Shown piece after piece: positions 10,713 to 20,879 of a stretch of DNA of 64,000 nt. The position numbers were made by a program, and so were the translations under genes. The stretch is from Chytriomyces cf. hyalinus JEL632 (Eukaryota; Chytridiomycota; Chytridiomycetes; Chytridiales; Chytriomycetaceae). The first letter of the stretch is position 1; each line of letters starts with the position of its first letter. The stretch is from assembly GCA_025435555.1 (NCBI GenBank), contig JAIWWG010000095.1:45847-109846 (forward strand), written 5' to 3'. The notes beneath the pieces are model-generated. The model saw only the letters and a program-made list of their open reading frames with translations, ran no database searches and was not told the DNA's origin.

Positions 10713-11858
10713 TTATTCACCATCGTCCAATCCGCGCAGCGTTCCATATGAACCTTCATTGTCTGCTTCCAAACTCCGCAATTTGTCGCTCACACGCGCT
10801 AAAACACCATCAACACTCCCACCACCATCCGTAAAGTCGTCCTCGGCATCGTCACCCGCCCCAGCCATCTTCCAAATCAAGCACGCAGCTTTATGGAAAG
10901 AAAGCGCAGTGCGATTGGGATGTTTGCTTTCATCATCATCCGCGAAGTAGACAGGGAAGTGGGCAGACAGTTCGTTTTCTTTGATCACTACAGTCCTACT
11001 GGCAAAATAAGCATTCCTTCGGAACTTCCCATATCGAGTATCTTGAATGACTCCTACGGCATCAATATAATCCTCGTCGTCCGGATTTGGATGCGTCAGA
11101 TTTACAACCCTGGCCACCAAACGTCCATCCACGACATCAATGTAGCGTCTGAGTTTGTCAAATTGACCATGGCACACCTTACACAGTAAGACACCGTTCT
11201 GGATACGGTAGATATTGTCCAGGCCAGCCCGATCAAGAAGATCTTGCACAACAAGCGTAACTGGAACTCCTCCCTTTTGAGCAATGAGGTGAGCAGCGTC
11301 AAGCTCCAGATGTCCCCAACAGAAAAGGCACACTTTGTCTCTTTTGAGAAGCGCAGATCGAAAGTTGCCCTGTCCTGGGTTCAAAGCATTTGACGCCAAA
11401 GCCGTCGACGATCCACCAGGTGTCGAGGGGAGGGATTCGTGAGGCGTCGAATTGGAGCTTCCCGTGCCGATTTGCTTGAAGGGATAGATGAAGCGGCTGT
11501 ACAGGAGTTCCAGGCAGCTCCATTCTTCTGGTGTATCAGGAGCTGGGAGCCTAGCTGTCCCGAGAGTCCAATAGAGCTTTAACGCATAATCATCCCTCAT
11601 GTTTTGATCTGGTGAATGGGTCAGAATGCCGTAGAGGAACCCGAACTTGTTCTTGTTCTTGAAATATGACCAGGTGGGTCTCTCTGGTTCGCTGACAGAA
11701 AGGACCTCATGCAGTGCACCATCAACATCGTTGATCCCGTAGAAGGCTGCTAGCTTTTCAATCGCCCGATCGTAGGTGATGACCTCAGGGGTGCCGGAGG
11801 CAGGGGGATCGCAGAACACAAAATCCATTGCCTTGTTCAAATTCTCAAAGTGAAACAC
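10713..11858 (-). CDS. HNH nuclease-domain protein
   Basis: An uninterrupted 381-residue frame. The central part (about residues 165-235) carries an HNH-type zinc/metal site: LLKRDKVCLFCWGHLELDAAHLIAQ, then NGVLLCKVCHGQFDK. This matches the fungal HNH_2 layout C..C...AH(L/I)I...NG..LC..CH..FD, with the H of AHL and of CHGQFD as the likely catalytic and ligand residues. The flanks have no recognised domain; the tail is Asp/Glu-rich (DDAEDDFTDGGG). No introns are needed. Proteins of this type are abundant and usually uncharacterised in early-diverging fungi; nuclease activity is inferred from the motif only. A copy of its first ~20 codons and 5' flank is found again at 12768-12868. Confidence 0.75.
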   Translation of the reverse strand: MFHFENLNKAMDFVFCDPPASGTPEVITYDRAIEKLAAFYGINDVDGALHEVLSVSEPERPTWSYFKNKNKFGFLYGILTHSPDQNMRDDYALKLYWTLGTARLPAPDTPEEWSCLELLYSRFIYPFKQIGTGSSNSTPHESLPSTPGGSSTALASNALNPGQGNFRSALLKRDKVCLFCWGHLELDAAHLIAQKGGVPVTLVVQDLLDRAGLDNIYRIQNGVLLCKVCHGQFDKLRRYIDVVDGRLVARVVNLTHPNPDDEDYIDAVGVIQDTRYGKFRRNAYFASRTVVIKENELSAHFPVYFADDDESKHPNRTALSFHKAACLIWKMAGAGDDAEDDFTDGGGSVDGVLARVSDKLRSLEADNEGSYGTLRGLDDGE

Positions 11859-12038
11859 ATCTTCCTTTTTTAATGATCAGGGACTCAAGCGTCTCCCGCC
11901 CCCGCCATAAACTTCACTGTGTGTGTGGAGCATTGATGAAGGGTCTGAGTCGCGACCATGGTTCCAGTTTATTTTTATCAAAGACTGGTAACAATTACCC
12001 ATACTTGTGACCAGTCTCTTATTTGACATGACAACATC

Positions 12039-12750
12039 TTATTGCGGCATTTGATTCGGGTATGAACCGAGCACATTGATCATAAGACGGAACGCCTGCA
12101 TTTCTTTGAGAGCATTCTTGACGTTTTCGTCCGGTGAAGTCAATGAAAAAGTTGTATTTCCTGCGCGAAAGAGGTGTTAATCAAATTTCCAAAGTGACAA
12201 ACTCGTGAAGACAGCCACAAACGAGTTCATGGCTCCACTCGGCCACGAATCAATCTCTGTCAGATTAATCTCATGCTGCTTCAACACGCTCAATGCGTCC
12301 ACAAGTGCATCGGGTAACCGGTGATGCGCAGTAAAGTATAGAAGCGTCTTGTCGTTACCAGTTCGTAGGGATCGCAAGCATCGCCGAGAATGAAGAAACA
12401 TGTCATGTTGGATTTTTTGTCTTCAAATGTTGTTGAGCGAGTATAAATCTGCGCATTGTTTGCTTCAAATTGCGGCGGAAAGGGGTTCCTTTGATGCCAT
12501 GAGAGCGGCGGTAGAGTTGCTGGAGACGGTGACACGTTCGATTCCTTTCAAGTCTTTTTCGTACCATTGCGCGGTTTGGCCGATCGACTGATAATAGCTT
12601 TGGAAAATGGATCAGTGACTTTGCGCAAAATTGCGAGATGCAGCAGGTGTCAATAGGACCTCGTAATGGTTTCGAATTTCAATTTTGCTGTCGCAAGCAC
12701 TGAAATAATCTTTGGCGCGAATCTGCAATCAGTGATTTTATTGAACATTG
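12039..12750 (-). pseudogene. prephenate dehydratase, decayed and 5'-truncated
   Basis: The minus strand shows pieces of the phenylalanine-pathway enzyme that turns prephenate into phenylpyruvate. In order they are a catalytic-domain stretch (QSIGQTAQWYEKDLKG then VTVSSNSTAALMASKEPLSA, 12600-12480), a second piece (NNAQIYTRSTTFEDKKSNMT then CFFILGDA), and the regulatory ACT domain (DKTLLYFTAHHRLPDALVDA then LSVLKQHEINLTEIDSWPSG, 12350-12230). A 5' splice site at about 12222 and an acceptor near 12162 join it to KYNFFIDFTG and VLGSYPNQMPQ, the usual end of ACT domains in this family, with TAA at 12039-12041. At least two frameshifts (near 12470 and 12375) break the frame, and the N-terminal half of the catalytic domain is not seen. 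A functional copy must exist elsewhere if the organism makes phenylalanine by this route. Confidence 0.75.
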
Positions 12751-12767
12751 TCCAATTCGCCCACCGG

Positions 12768-12868
12768 CGCTGGAGGCAGGGGGATCGCAGAACACAAAAT
12801 CCATTGCCTTGTTCAAATTCTCAAAGTGAAACACATGTTCCTATTTTTATGATCCGAGACTCAAGCAT
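12768..12868 (-). repeat. duplicated 5' end of the HNH gene
   Basis: About 100 bp nearly identical to 11797-11890: the first ~20 codons of the HNH protein plus its 5' flank (shared text such as GGCAGGGGGATCGCAGAACA). It is followed at once by an LRR fragment, making a chimera of two gene pieces. Confidence 0.85.
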
Positions 12869-12984
12869 CTTATGGCATTTAAAGTCCCAGGAATGTAGCC
12901 AGTCAGACTGTTACTGGACACTTACAGCACCTCCAGGTTGGCGAGCGAGGTTCCCAAAGCTGTCATGTCCTTGAAGAGAAATGC
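12869..12984 (-). pseudogene. LRR gene fragment
   Basis: Similar to 10060-10160 (and 870-1000 in inverse): the minus strand carries the repeat around SFGNLVNLEVLEV with several changes. Only about one and a half LRRs remain, ending against the GGTT repeat. Confidence 0.7.
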
Positions 12985-13025
12985 GTTGGTTGGTTGGTTG
13001 GTTGGTTGGTTGGTTGGTTGGTTGG
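12985..13025. repeat. GGTT microsatellite
   Basis: About ten uninterrupted copies of the tetranucleotide GGTT (TTGG). It marks the junction between the LRR fragment and the next truncated gene. Confidence 0.95.
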
Positions 13026-13075
13026 CACATTGTCTTTTATTTTGATTAAACTGTTGTGTTGAAATTGTCAGTTTT

Positions 13076-13700
13076 TCATACAAACAAATCAAATCCACAT
13101 GCACACTTTGCGCAATGGACAAACAAACTTGGGTTTACTTGTACGTACACAGTGTTTGGGGATTTTTGTTGCCCGCTGTCCAGCGTCGTCATTCTAGGTC
13201 CAATCCCATTTGCGGAATTTCGCGAGTCGCCTTTCGAGTCAGCTTTGCCGTCAGATTCAGACACCGATCCCACAGCAACTTTACGACTCCCAATCACCAA
13301 AAACAGCTGACAATACACAAACACAATCGTCCCGGTGCGATACGAATTGACATTTGTCGTGCTCACGGTTGTCTGGACCGTCACAATGCACATTCCAAGC
13401 GACACCAAAAGTAATCGCAACAGCATTCGGTGCATGGTTGTTTCCTCCACGGCTTGCAGGATCTGCGTCTCTTTGATCATTTTTCGGAGTTTCCACATGA
13501 CCATGGCGGCAGCAACTACGTCCTCAACAGTGCAGTACAAATAAAGTCCCACGAGTGGAACATTGGATTGATAGTGTGGAGCACACTGGTCAGCCGCGTT
13601 GAATGAATACACCTGTGCCATAAAAATCCAGTACAGAATCAAAGAACCCGCGCCAGCAGCATACCCAGTCCTCCGGGCTGGTGCCCCACGGTACCCATCA
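13076..13700 (-). pseudogene. membrane protein, 5'-truncated
   Basis: A 188-residue open frame with several hydrophobic segments (ILYWIFMAQVYSF, VPLVGLYLYCTVEDVVAAA, LLRLLLVSLGMCIVTVQT, TIVFVYCQLFLVIGS) and a polar Ser/Asp/Lys tail. The first helices expected for such a protein are missing; upstream sequence belongs to the truncated MFS gene. The order of segments is like the second half of the membrane protein at 3058-4108, so a shared chytrid seven-helix-like family is possible. The frame itself is intact, and whether it is expressed from any promoter is unknown. Confidence 0.5.
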
Positions 13701-14909
13701 ATCGTCAGCGAACGATATGATACGTACCCATACTTGGAGCGCTATTCCGAGATACTGATCCTGTAGTAGAAAGAAGCGGCGTCGATTCTGTTGCTTCCTC
13801 GATAGCGAGTGTGGATGACGGTGGTCCCCTGGAAGCGCCCCCAAGACAGTTTCATCGGTCGAAACAGCGGAAATCACCTTTGGCCTCAATTTTCCCACAG
13901 AGAAGCAATGCTCACGATTCAAAGGCTGCGAAACTGCTCCTCATCCTCCGCCGCAACAACACCTCGCCCAATGCATTTCATGTTTGGGTTCGTCTCCTCC
14001 AACAAAAACGCCGTCACAATAAACCCGGTAAAACTGAAAAGCGCCGAAACAAAACACGGCAAAAAATACGGACTCTCCTTCAAAAACACGCCGATCCAAA
14101 CACGCCCGGATACGTTTCAACAGGATTCGCGAGTAAACCTCCAATCATGGGCCCGAAAATTGTACCAAGCGACCACATGATGTTGATGAGCGAGAACCCT
14201 TCGCTTTGGTTTGTTGAATCGGTGACTTCGCCAATGATGGATTTGCAGATGCCAACGTTTCCGTAGAGCATTCCGCAGAGCATGCGCGACGCGATGGCGG
14301 CTTGAAGAGTGTGTGCTTGGCCAAAGAGGAGCAGTGAGATTGCGTTTCCGATGAGGCCAATGAGGAGGACGGGTTTGCGGCCTGTTCGTTCGCTGATCCA
14401 ACCCGTGCAAAACTGCGCCAGAGAAAATGATGATGCAATAAATGCGACATAGAAGCCGACTTCCTTGTCGTCGGATATTCCGAAATCGCGGACCATGAAA
14501 TTAATGAACGGGACTTTGAAGAAGTGGGTTGATGAGATTACTGCAGTGGGTTTCAAAAAAGTAACTTACAAAGAACCGTCAATGACAGCGGCTCGCAAAT
14601 TATAACAAAGCTGAGAGCGGTGATTACATTGACCGGAAGCGGCGTTGCTTGCACTGGATGCACAGCTGCTTCGACAGTCGCGTCGTGATGCCTCAAATCG
14701 GCATCACTCTGATGCTGCTGCGTGCTGAGCACAGCGGACCCAGAGAATGTTTCGATGCCGAGAGATGAAGTTGAAGTGAAAGAGTTCATTCGAAGAAACA
14801 GATCCGTGACAGTTATGCGACTGATTGGACTCTCGTTTGCTTCTGAGCCTGCTGTATTGGTTACAGTCTGATCAGCAACGCGTGTATCCGGACTGAAGGA
14901 GGAATTCAT
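13700..14909 (-). pseudogene. MFS transporter (ZIFL-like), N-terminal half only
   Basis: A major-facilitator gene starting at ATG 14909 with a polar leader. Exon 1 ends at 14570 (GTAAGT donor) and exon 2 begins at 14513, giving KVPFINFMVRDFG. The helix 1-6 half is well preserved: GFYVAFIASSFSLAQF, the RTGRKPVLLIGLIGN loop typical of MFS (D/E R.GR+), SRMLCGMLYGNVGICKSIIG and the GTIFGPMIGGLLANPVE motif. A frameshift near 14085 interrupts VFLKESPYFLPCF. After a linker with STPLLSTTGS the C-terminal six helices are absent, replaced by the truncated membrane gene. It is the tandem paralogue of the MFS gene at 14984-16951. Half a transporter is unlikely to work. Confidence 0.75.
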
Positions 14910-14983
14910 TATTTGTCCTTTTTGGTTTTGGTTGTTGATGGACCGTGTTATTCACAGTGTCCCGCAAGTCCGACACGCAAAAA

Positions 14984-16951
14984 TCAATGCGCTGTGCATC
15001 CCACCAGTTCATCCGGATCTACCTCATCCCCATCATCCGATAAATACCGAGCCTGAAAAATAGTCCCAACAGCCCAAACAACCAACAACACAAATACGAA
15101 CCAATAATTAAACGAAAACGATCGTCCATTCGTAATACTCCACGCCCACATGATTCCACCCAGCACCGGACCAATGCTTCGAACAAACGCGGCGCTCGTC
15201 TGCGCGACTCCATTCACAAGACCCAAGTTTCCATCCGCTGCGCTATTGTTGATGATGATGAAAATGCTTGTGAAGCAGAGAACGTTGCAGAATTGGCGCA
15301 TTGCCAGGTTTGTCAATACAATGAACCAAATGAGCGTTGAATTTTGTAGTGATGGTGCTAGAACTCCTGATATGAATGGGTACATCAAGTATGGCACGAT
15401 GCACAAGACCCTGCCATTTTGGAATAGTACCACGGGGTTTGATGATCGGGACATGGATGGGTATAAAACAAGTTGAAAGTATAACGCCACGAATCCAAGG
15501 ATCGACAGGCAAGTGCCCACATCGGATGGCGTGTATCCTAGACCGCCGTCCTCGGGAGGTGAAACCACCCATAAGCTGAAGACTTCTTCAAGGATAATGT
15601 TTTGAAATGAGAACATGGCGTACGCTCCGATTGCGATTATGGATTTTGTTTCGAAACGTGAAGCAGGTATTTCGGTGGAAGCTCGTAGAGTCTCTTGGCT
15701 GGATGTTCGAGTGTTGTTATCTTCGATTTCGAGAGAGTCTGCAGACAGTGAGCGTGCGCAGGATTGCTGAGATGCTTCCGTTGGAGACTCAGAGATCGCG
15801 GTCAAAGTTAAATTGCGCTGGAGGAGGCTGCCACTGACTATGCAGATACTACTGGCTGACGTCCATCGCTCGCGGTCCTCACGTCTCCATCCTCTATTTC
15901 AGTTTCGGCCAATCGCCGCCCTGCCTTCACTTTTTCATTCGTCTCCTCCAAAAACAACAACCCAACGACAAAACCAATCAAACCCACACACGCACTCAGA
16001 AAGCAAGGCAAAAATTACGGATTCGCCTTCAAAAACGGACACCCTCCAAACCAACCAGGAAACTGCTTCACAGGCTCCGACAAACATCCGCCCACTATAG
16101 GTCCAAAAATCGTACCCAGCGACCACATGATTCCAATCAATGAGAAACCGAGGCTTTGGTTCGTCTCGTCTGTTACTTTGCCAATGACGCTTTTTGCGAT
16201 GCTGACGTTGCCGTTCAGGATGCCGCACAGCATTCGAGAGAAGATGGCCATTTGCAGTGTGTGACATTGGCCAAACAGGATCAGCGAGATGGATTTTCCG
16301 AGGAGACCAATCAGCAGAACGGGACGGCGTCCAATGCGGTCGCTGAGCCAGCCCCACAGCAAGCTCGTGAGGAACTGTGCCAGGGAGAAGGACGACGCAA
16401 TGAAGCCAACGTAGTACGCGACTTCCTTGTCACTCGCAAGTTCAAAGTCGCGTACCATAAAGTAAATAAAGGGAACTGAATAAAATAAAGGGATCAGTAT
16501 CAGAATTTCAAGTGACAATTCCTTAATAGTTGCACAGGATCGTCATTGACACGGGTTCGCAGAATAAAACAATGCACAGCACCGTCATTACTTTCTTCGG
16601 AAGGGGAGTCACTTGTCTTTGCAGCAGAAGCGGTGTGTGCTAATTGTCGCTGGCGTTTCGGCTTCGCGACAGGGACAATACTGCTGAAGAAGCACGGCAC
16701 TCTGACACTTGTCTGCCCCGCTTCTGGATGTTTAGAGTTGCGCTGGGCCCAGAGAACGCTTCAATGCCAACTGCGCACGCGGATGAAAACGAGTGCAAAT
16801 GCTGCAGTTTCGAATGCGGGAACGCGTCACGCTCATCTCTAAAGGAACCCGGCTGAGAAGAAGACGTTGAGATTGGCATACGGCTGTGCCATGAGCGAGG
16901 TTGCGAGGGCGCAGGATTATTGTCTTCGTTGGTGCGGGTGTTTTCGCCCAT
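14984..16951 (-). pseudogene. MFS transporter (ZIFL-like), full length with two in-frame stops
   Basis: ATG 16951 opens a ~140-residue polar leader. Exon 2 from 16475 gives FIYFMVRDFELASDKEVAYY and the MFS signature WGWLSDRIGRRPVLLIGLLG, then SRMLCGILNGNVSIAKSVIG and GTIFGPIVGGCLSEPVK. After a cytosolic loop the C-terminal half (14984-15805) has helices 7-12 in one open frame, including LRASTEIPASRFETKSIIAI. Stops interrupt an otherwise normal coding frame: TAG at 16640-16642 in the leader and TAA at 16015-16017, where the paralogue has Tyr (ESPYFLPCF against NP-stop-FLPCF). The first intron (16476-16533) only keeps the frame if it starts with GC instead of GT. The half-to-half junction near 15800-15850 is uncertain. 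The family (plant ZIFL, fungal relatives) exports small organic compounds or drugs by proton exchange; the substrate is unknown. Confidence 0.75.
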
Positions 16952-17330
16952 TTCCTGAACAGTTGTTTCGTCCTGTTTTGTGTGTGAGCCTGGACAAAAA
17001 AAACGCGCTGTGAATCTTGTGACTCGGTTGAAAATTTACACTTGCAACTTCCCCACATTTGTCGTTCAAACAAGTGCTGCGAAAACAGGCAGTTTTGGTT
17101 GTTTTTCTTGCGAGCACCTTGTACGAATACACTGGGTCGGTCAATTTAAACATCCGAAACGAAACGGGAATGTCATTTTCACAGCCCAAACATGCAATTC
17201 ATTCCATCTGCTAAGCTTGCTGCTAATCTTCATCATCATCCAGACACAATTTGCCAACAAGGCTGTTGATCATTATCTCTTTATTACTCTCCTGCTACCA
17301 CAGCAAACTCCAAAAATAAAGACACGAATC
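16952..17330. other. intergenic, nothing recognised
   Basis: 5' flank of the minus-strand MFS gene and 3' flank of the F-box/LRR gene. No exon, RNA or repeat seen. Confidence 0.4.
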
Positions 17331-18962
17331 TTAAAGAACTCGATAGTTTGAGAGAGGTTTAGGATCCAGACATAATTTACCAGCAAGGTTGTTGTTCATT
17401 AAACAAAGTATGACCAAATTTGGAAGCATGAAAATGCCCGGCGGAACCTCGCCGGAGAGTTGATTGTGACTCAGATCCAAGATTTGCAACTCTCGAAGGT
17501 TTCCAATCGACTCTGGAATTTCACCACGGAACTGGTTCTGACAGAGGATCAATTCTGTGAGAGAAACTAAAAGCCCAATTTCCTTTGGTAACTGGCCGCT
17601 AAGCTCGTTGCACTGTGCCTCCAAATGAGTCAGGTTCAAAAGCGATCCGATTGACTCTGGAATCATGCCAACGAACGAGTTATAGCTAAGGTCAAGCCTT
17701 TCCAACGCGGCAAGACCAGATATGGAATGAGGTATTTCGCCAGAAAATTGGTTGTTGCCAAGAAGCAGTCTCTTCAGTTTTGTCAACGCTCCAATATCAG
17801 TTGGTAACGGACCGTGCAGCTGGTTTTTTTGCAGCAGAAGGTATTCCAGGTTTTTGTGCGATGTGATGTTGTTTGGAAGTCTCCCAGAGAGATTATTGCA
17901 AGCAAGGTTCAGCTTTGTCAGAAAGGACCAGTCGTAGCATTGGTATGGCGCTGATTTCGGTGACTGGAGATGATCCGTCACTGATGGCAATGAGCAGGTT
18001 GTACCACTGACATGATCAAGGTCAAGTTCCGGTCTAACGAATTGCCCGCTGCAAGTCGGCGAACTTTCCGTCACGATCAAACCTTCAAGTGGCATTCGCA
18101 CTGTCAAGTCGGGGGTAGGTTCCGAGAAGCCACTATCATCGCACGCAAATGCTGTTTGTTGCATGCATCGACCAATGGATGCCGGTATCGGCCCTTCGAG
18201 ACTGTTTTCAGTTAAATCCAGCGTTTGCAGCTTGGTCATCCCTCCGAATATGTCTGGCACTGTGCCCGACAGCTTATTCCCTTTTAAACGTAACTCCACC
18301 AAGTTGACCAAGTTGCGAAAACTCTCAGGAATGGAGCCAGTCAGTCTGGTGTCACGGGTCTTGGTCCTCAAATGGCCACTCAGATTCAGTTTCTTCAAGT
18401 TGAAGAGATTGCCCAACTCTGACGGGATATGACCCATCAAGCCAGCCAGATTGATGCATGTCAACTGAATCAAGTCGCACAAACCATGCGGAATAGGACC
18501 ACACAGTAGATGGAGTTCCAAGTTCACGGATGTCAATTGCTTCAGCCAGCCGATCGTGCTTGGGAAAGGACCATCCAAATTGAAAACTCGGTATCTACCA
18601 TTGGTTAGGCCAGCGAAACTTTCAAACATGGACTCCTCGTTGGTTGCCGTGGTGAGATGGTTGGTTGGGACAGCACTGTCAGTGTTTACGGAAAACTCGT
18701 CATAATTTCCTGCTTCCAATGAAATCTGCACGAGATTCATAAAGTCCTGCCTGCCAGGTCCAGGCTCAACGGAACAGACGACTTCCACCAGCGACCAGGA
18801 GGAGTAGCCAATAAAAACAAGGCCAGTCAGATTCGAGAAGGGAGGGCTGGTCAAAATGTTGTAGAAGGAGCGGCAGACTGGCCGGTACTTTGCAGTCTTG
18901 CATGGGCCTAGTTTCCATAAGATTTGCTGCAGAACTTCGATGGGCAGATCGAGCAGGTGCAT
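17331..18962 (-). CDS. F-box/leucine-rich-repeat protein
   Basis: A single intact exon of 543 residues. The N-terminus is an F-box (LPIEVLQQILWKLGPCKTA then KYRPVCRSFYNILTSP, residues 4-38), which would bind Skp1 in an SCF ubiquitin ligase. A spacer to residue ~125 follows, then about fifteen leucine-rich repeats of the plant-type consensus L..L.L..N.LSG.(I/L)P..IG (for instance LEYLLLQKNQLHGPLPTDIG and LQILDLSHNQLSGEVPPGIF). There is one non-repeat insertion around residues 290-345. No signal peptide or membrane helix is seen, so the protein is probably cytosolic or nuclear and uses the LRR horseshoe to pick substrates. This is the only complete member among five LRR loci in the first 21 kb, and is presumably the type from which the fragments derive. 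No introns are visible. Confidence 0.85.
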   Translation of the reverse strand: MHLLDLPIEVLQQILWKLGPCKTAKYRPVCRSFYNILTSPPFSNLTGLVFIGYSSWSLVEVVCSVEPGPGRQDFMNLVQISLEAGNYDEFSVNTDSAVPTNHLTTATNEESMFESFAGLTNGRYRVFNLDGPFPSTIGWLKQLTSVNLELHLLCGPIPHGLCDLIQLTCINLAGLMGHIPSELGNLFNLKKLNLSGHLRTKTRDTRLTGSIPESFRNLVNLVELRLKGNKLSGTVPDIFGGMTKLQTLDLTENSLEGPIPASIGRCMQQTAFACDDSGFSEPTPDLTVRMPLEGLIVTESSPTCSGQFVRPELDLDHVSGTTCSLPSVTDHLQSPKSAPYQCYDWSFLTKLNLACNNLSGRLPNNITSHKNLEYLLLQKNQLHGPLPTDIGALTKLKRLLLGNNQFSGEIPHSISGLAALERLDLSYNSFVGMIPESIGSLLNLTHLEAQCNELSGQLPKEIGLLVSLTELILCQNQFRGEIPESIGNLRELQILDLSHNQLSGEVPPGIFMLPNLVILCLMNNNLAGKLCLDPKPLSNYRVL

Positions 18963-19524
18963 ATGTGTGTCTTGGATTTTTGTTTCCTTTTTTTATTTCA
19001 AGAACTGAAACTGTTTCAAGTGGGAAGACTTTACCGCCCGATCAAAATACCATTGATTTGTATGATTTTCCAGATGCAGCGCTGTGCGTTCATTGCCTCG
19101 AAACAGACAGTGAAGAAGCACCACCAGCACCACTGCACTTCGACCCTTTCCTTGTGACTCGGGTGATACCGTGTCGCGCGCTCTATATTCCCCGTTTCGA
19201 CTTCCCGACAGGTTTCTGTCCCAGTGTGGGCACTGGCAAAAGTTCATAACCTCTTTATTTAGTCTTCCAAGTGTCGGGAAAAAATACTTGTCGGCACGGT
19301 ACCGAAAAACTGAGGCTGGCGAAGTTTATTTCACCCGCGTAAGGATGCCTGCCAGTTGTGGGAAATCGCGAATGCGATTCGAAAGTGCACCGTGGGTTGT
19401 TGGTTTGAACCCAACTTCAGAACTATTTATTCCAATAGCGTCGTCATCTGGACTTATAAATAGCCCGCAATGGATGCTGCTCTCATGCCTTTCATACCCA
19501 AGAACTCTCAAGAAATGACTGCAT
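18963..19524. other. intergenic, nothing recognised
   Basis: Upstream of the F-box/LRR gene and downstream of the F-box gene, both on the minus strand. Only chance open frames are present. Confidence 0.4.
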
Positions 19525-20640
19525 TTATTTCAGGACACTTGAACTCCCGCGATAAACAAAACACACTCTGCCATCATCAACACGGGTTTCCGTGTGCCAG
19601 CCATGCTTGAGAAAGTCAGAGGTGATTGCCAAGGATTCAAACTCACACGAATGCCCTGCTCGCAATGGTAGTTTCTTGCACCACACCTTTCGAATACGCG
19701 ATCCTTTTATCTGTTGGAGAATCCAATGCACCAGACCCTCACAATCGTCAAAATGCAACAGTTGCGTGAATGAAATCTCTGTTAACTCCAAGCAGCGAGA
19801 AAGATTGCATTGAAATATTTCTGTTGGAAGAGCCACTTCAAGGTATTTGAGTCCAGAAATGAACGGAAGCGCTTCCTGAACGTGGATTGGGAGAACGACT
19901 TTAGCAACCCAGATCAGTGACTGTATTCGGAGCCGCGTGAGTTGAATGGCAATTTCAGGCCAACAGCTGAACTCCAAGTCTGCGTTCACTGTGCAAGATT
20001 GGATACGTTTCTTTGCATCAGCAAGCCCGCACAGGAACTTGACCCATCCAGAGGTTGACGAGGCGTCCCCATAACGGACAGACAGCACATCAGGAAGTGC
20101 ACCAAGATAGTTCAAGACGTTCTCGGAACAATGTATATAGAAATTCCCGCTGTGTTTCGAAATGATGCGCGAATATGCTCCAGCGGCGTGCAAGTGTTGG
20201 ATTGGAAAATCGATTGGTTTCGAGTCGGCGTCGTCGAGCATCGGGAAATACATATCTGGCCATAGATCTGGAGGTGAATAATATTCGTCTGGGAATCGAT
20301 GCGCAAAGTTGAACATGGCAGTGGATATGTACTTGTAGTACGGGAATGAATGGCACAGCGACAGGATTGATTTGCCGTCAACGAACTGGACAATCCGATC
20401 GAGGATCTCTGCAGGCATTGCTTCGAGACCAGCAGAGCGACTGATGGATCCTTGGCATGAAGCCGGTTGGAGGTTGTTGGTATCGTCTGTCGATAATTCG
20501 AATGCATCCGCACTCGTCAATGGTTCCATTTGGAGTAGTTTCCGGTAGAAATTAAGCTCGCCGAGGGCTCTTTGCAGCATCGAGTGGATGTGGACGCTAT
20601 GCCTTTGACAGCACGCGCAGTTTGACTCGCACGGAGTCAT
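19525..20640 (-). CDS. F-box protein
   Basis: An uninterrupted 371-residue frame. Residues ~72-110 read LEAMPAEILDRIVQFVDGKS then ILSLCHSFPYYKYISTAMF, a standard F-box; the Cys-containing N-terminus (CESNCACCQRHSVHIHS) precedes a short helix rich in Leu. The rest is Leu- and Ile-rich with irregular LRR-like spacing (ISGLKYLEVALPTEIFQCNL then LSRCLELTEISFTQLLHFDD), as in many fungal F-box proteins whose substrate domain cannot be named from sequence. It probably acts as an SCF substrate adaptor. Unlike the LRR family nearby, its repeats are not of the plant type. A 5' fragment of an MFS gene lies 50-150 bp upstream of its start. Confidence 0.7.
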   Translation of the reverse strand: MTPCESNCACCQRHSVHIHSMLQRALGELNFYRKLLQMEPLTSADAFELSTDDTNNLQPASCQGSISRSAGLEAMPAEILDRIVQFVDGKSILSLCHSFPYYKYISTAMFNFAHRFPDEYYSPPDLWPDMYFPMLDDADSKPIDFPIQHLHAAGAYSRIISKHSGNFYIHCSENVLNYLGALPDVLSVRYGDASSTSGWVKFLCGLADAKKRIQSCTVNADLEFSCWPEIAIQLTRLRIQSLIWVAKVVLPIHVQEALPFISGLKYLEVALPTEIFQCNLSRCLELTEISFTQLLHFDDCEGLVHWILQQIKGSRIRKVWCKKLPLRAGHSCEFESLAITSDFLKHGWHTETRVDDGRVCFVYRGSSSVLK

Positions 20641-20689
20641 TGTTCTTAAAATATTTATTTACTTTACCAACGCGTTATTGACAGGACGT

Positions 20690-20790
20690 TTGCACGGGGT
20701 GGCATACGGCTGTGCTGTGAGCGCGGCGGCGATGATCCAGCATTATGGTCTGTGGTGCGGTTGTTTTCGCGAACCATTGTTTCTTGCTGT
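20690..20790 (-). repeat. fragment of an MFS gene 5' end
   Basis: On the minus strand this reads MVRENNRTTDHN then AGSSPPRSQHSRMPP, matching the first codons of the MFS gene at 16951 (MGENTRTNEDNN then PAPSQPRSWHSRMP). Nothing else of the transporter follows. Confidence 0.7.
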
Positions 20791-20879
20791 TTTGTGCAGT
20801 GTGTGGAGGGTTGTATGAGTATTCGATTTGATGCGGCGCTGAATTAGGTGAATGTGGACACTGCGGCATCGATGGAAAT

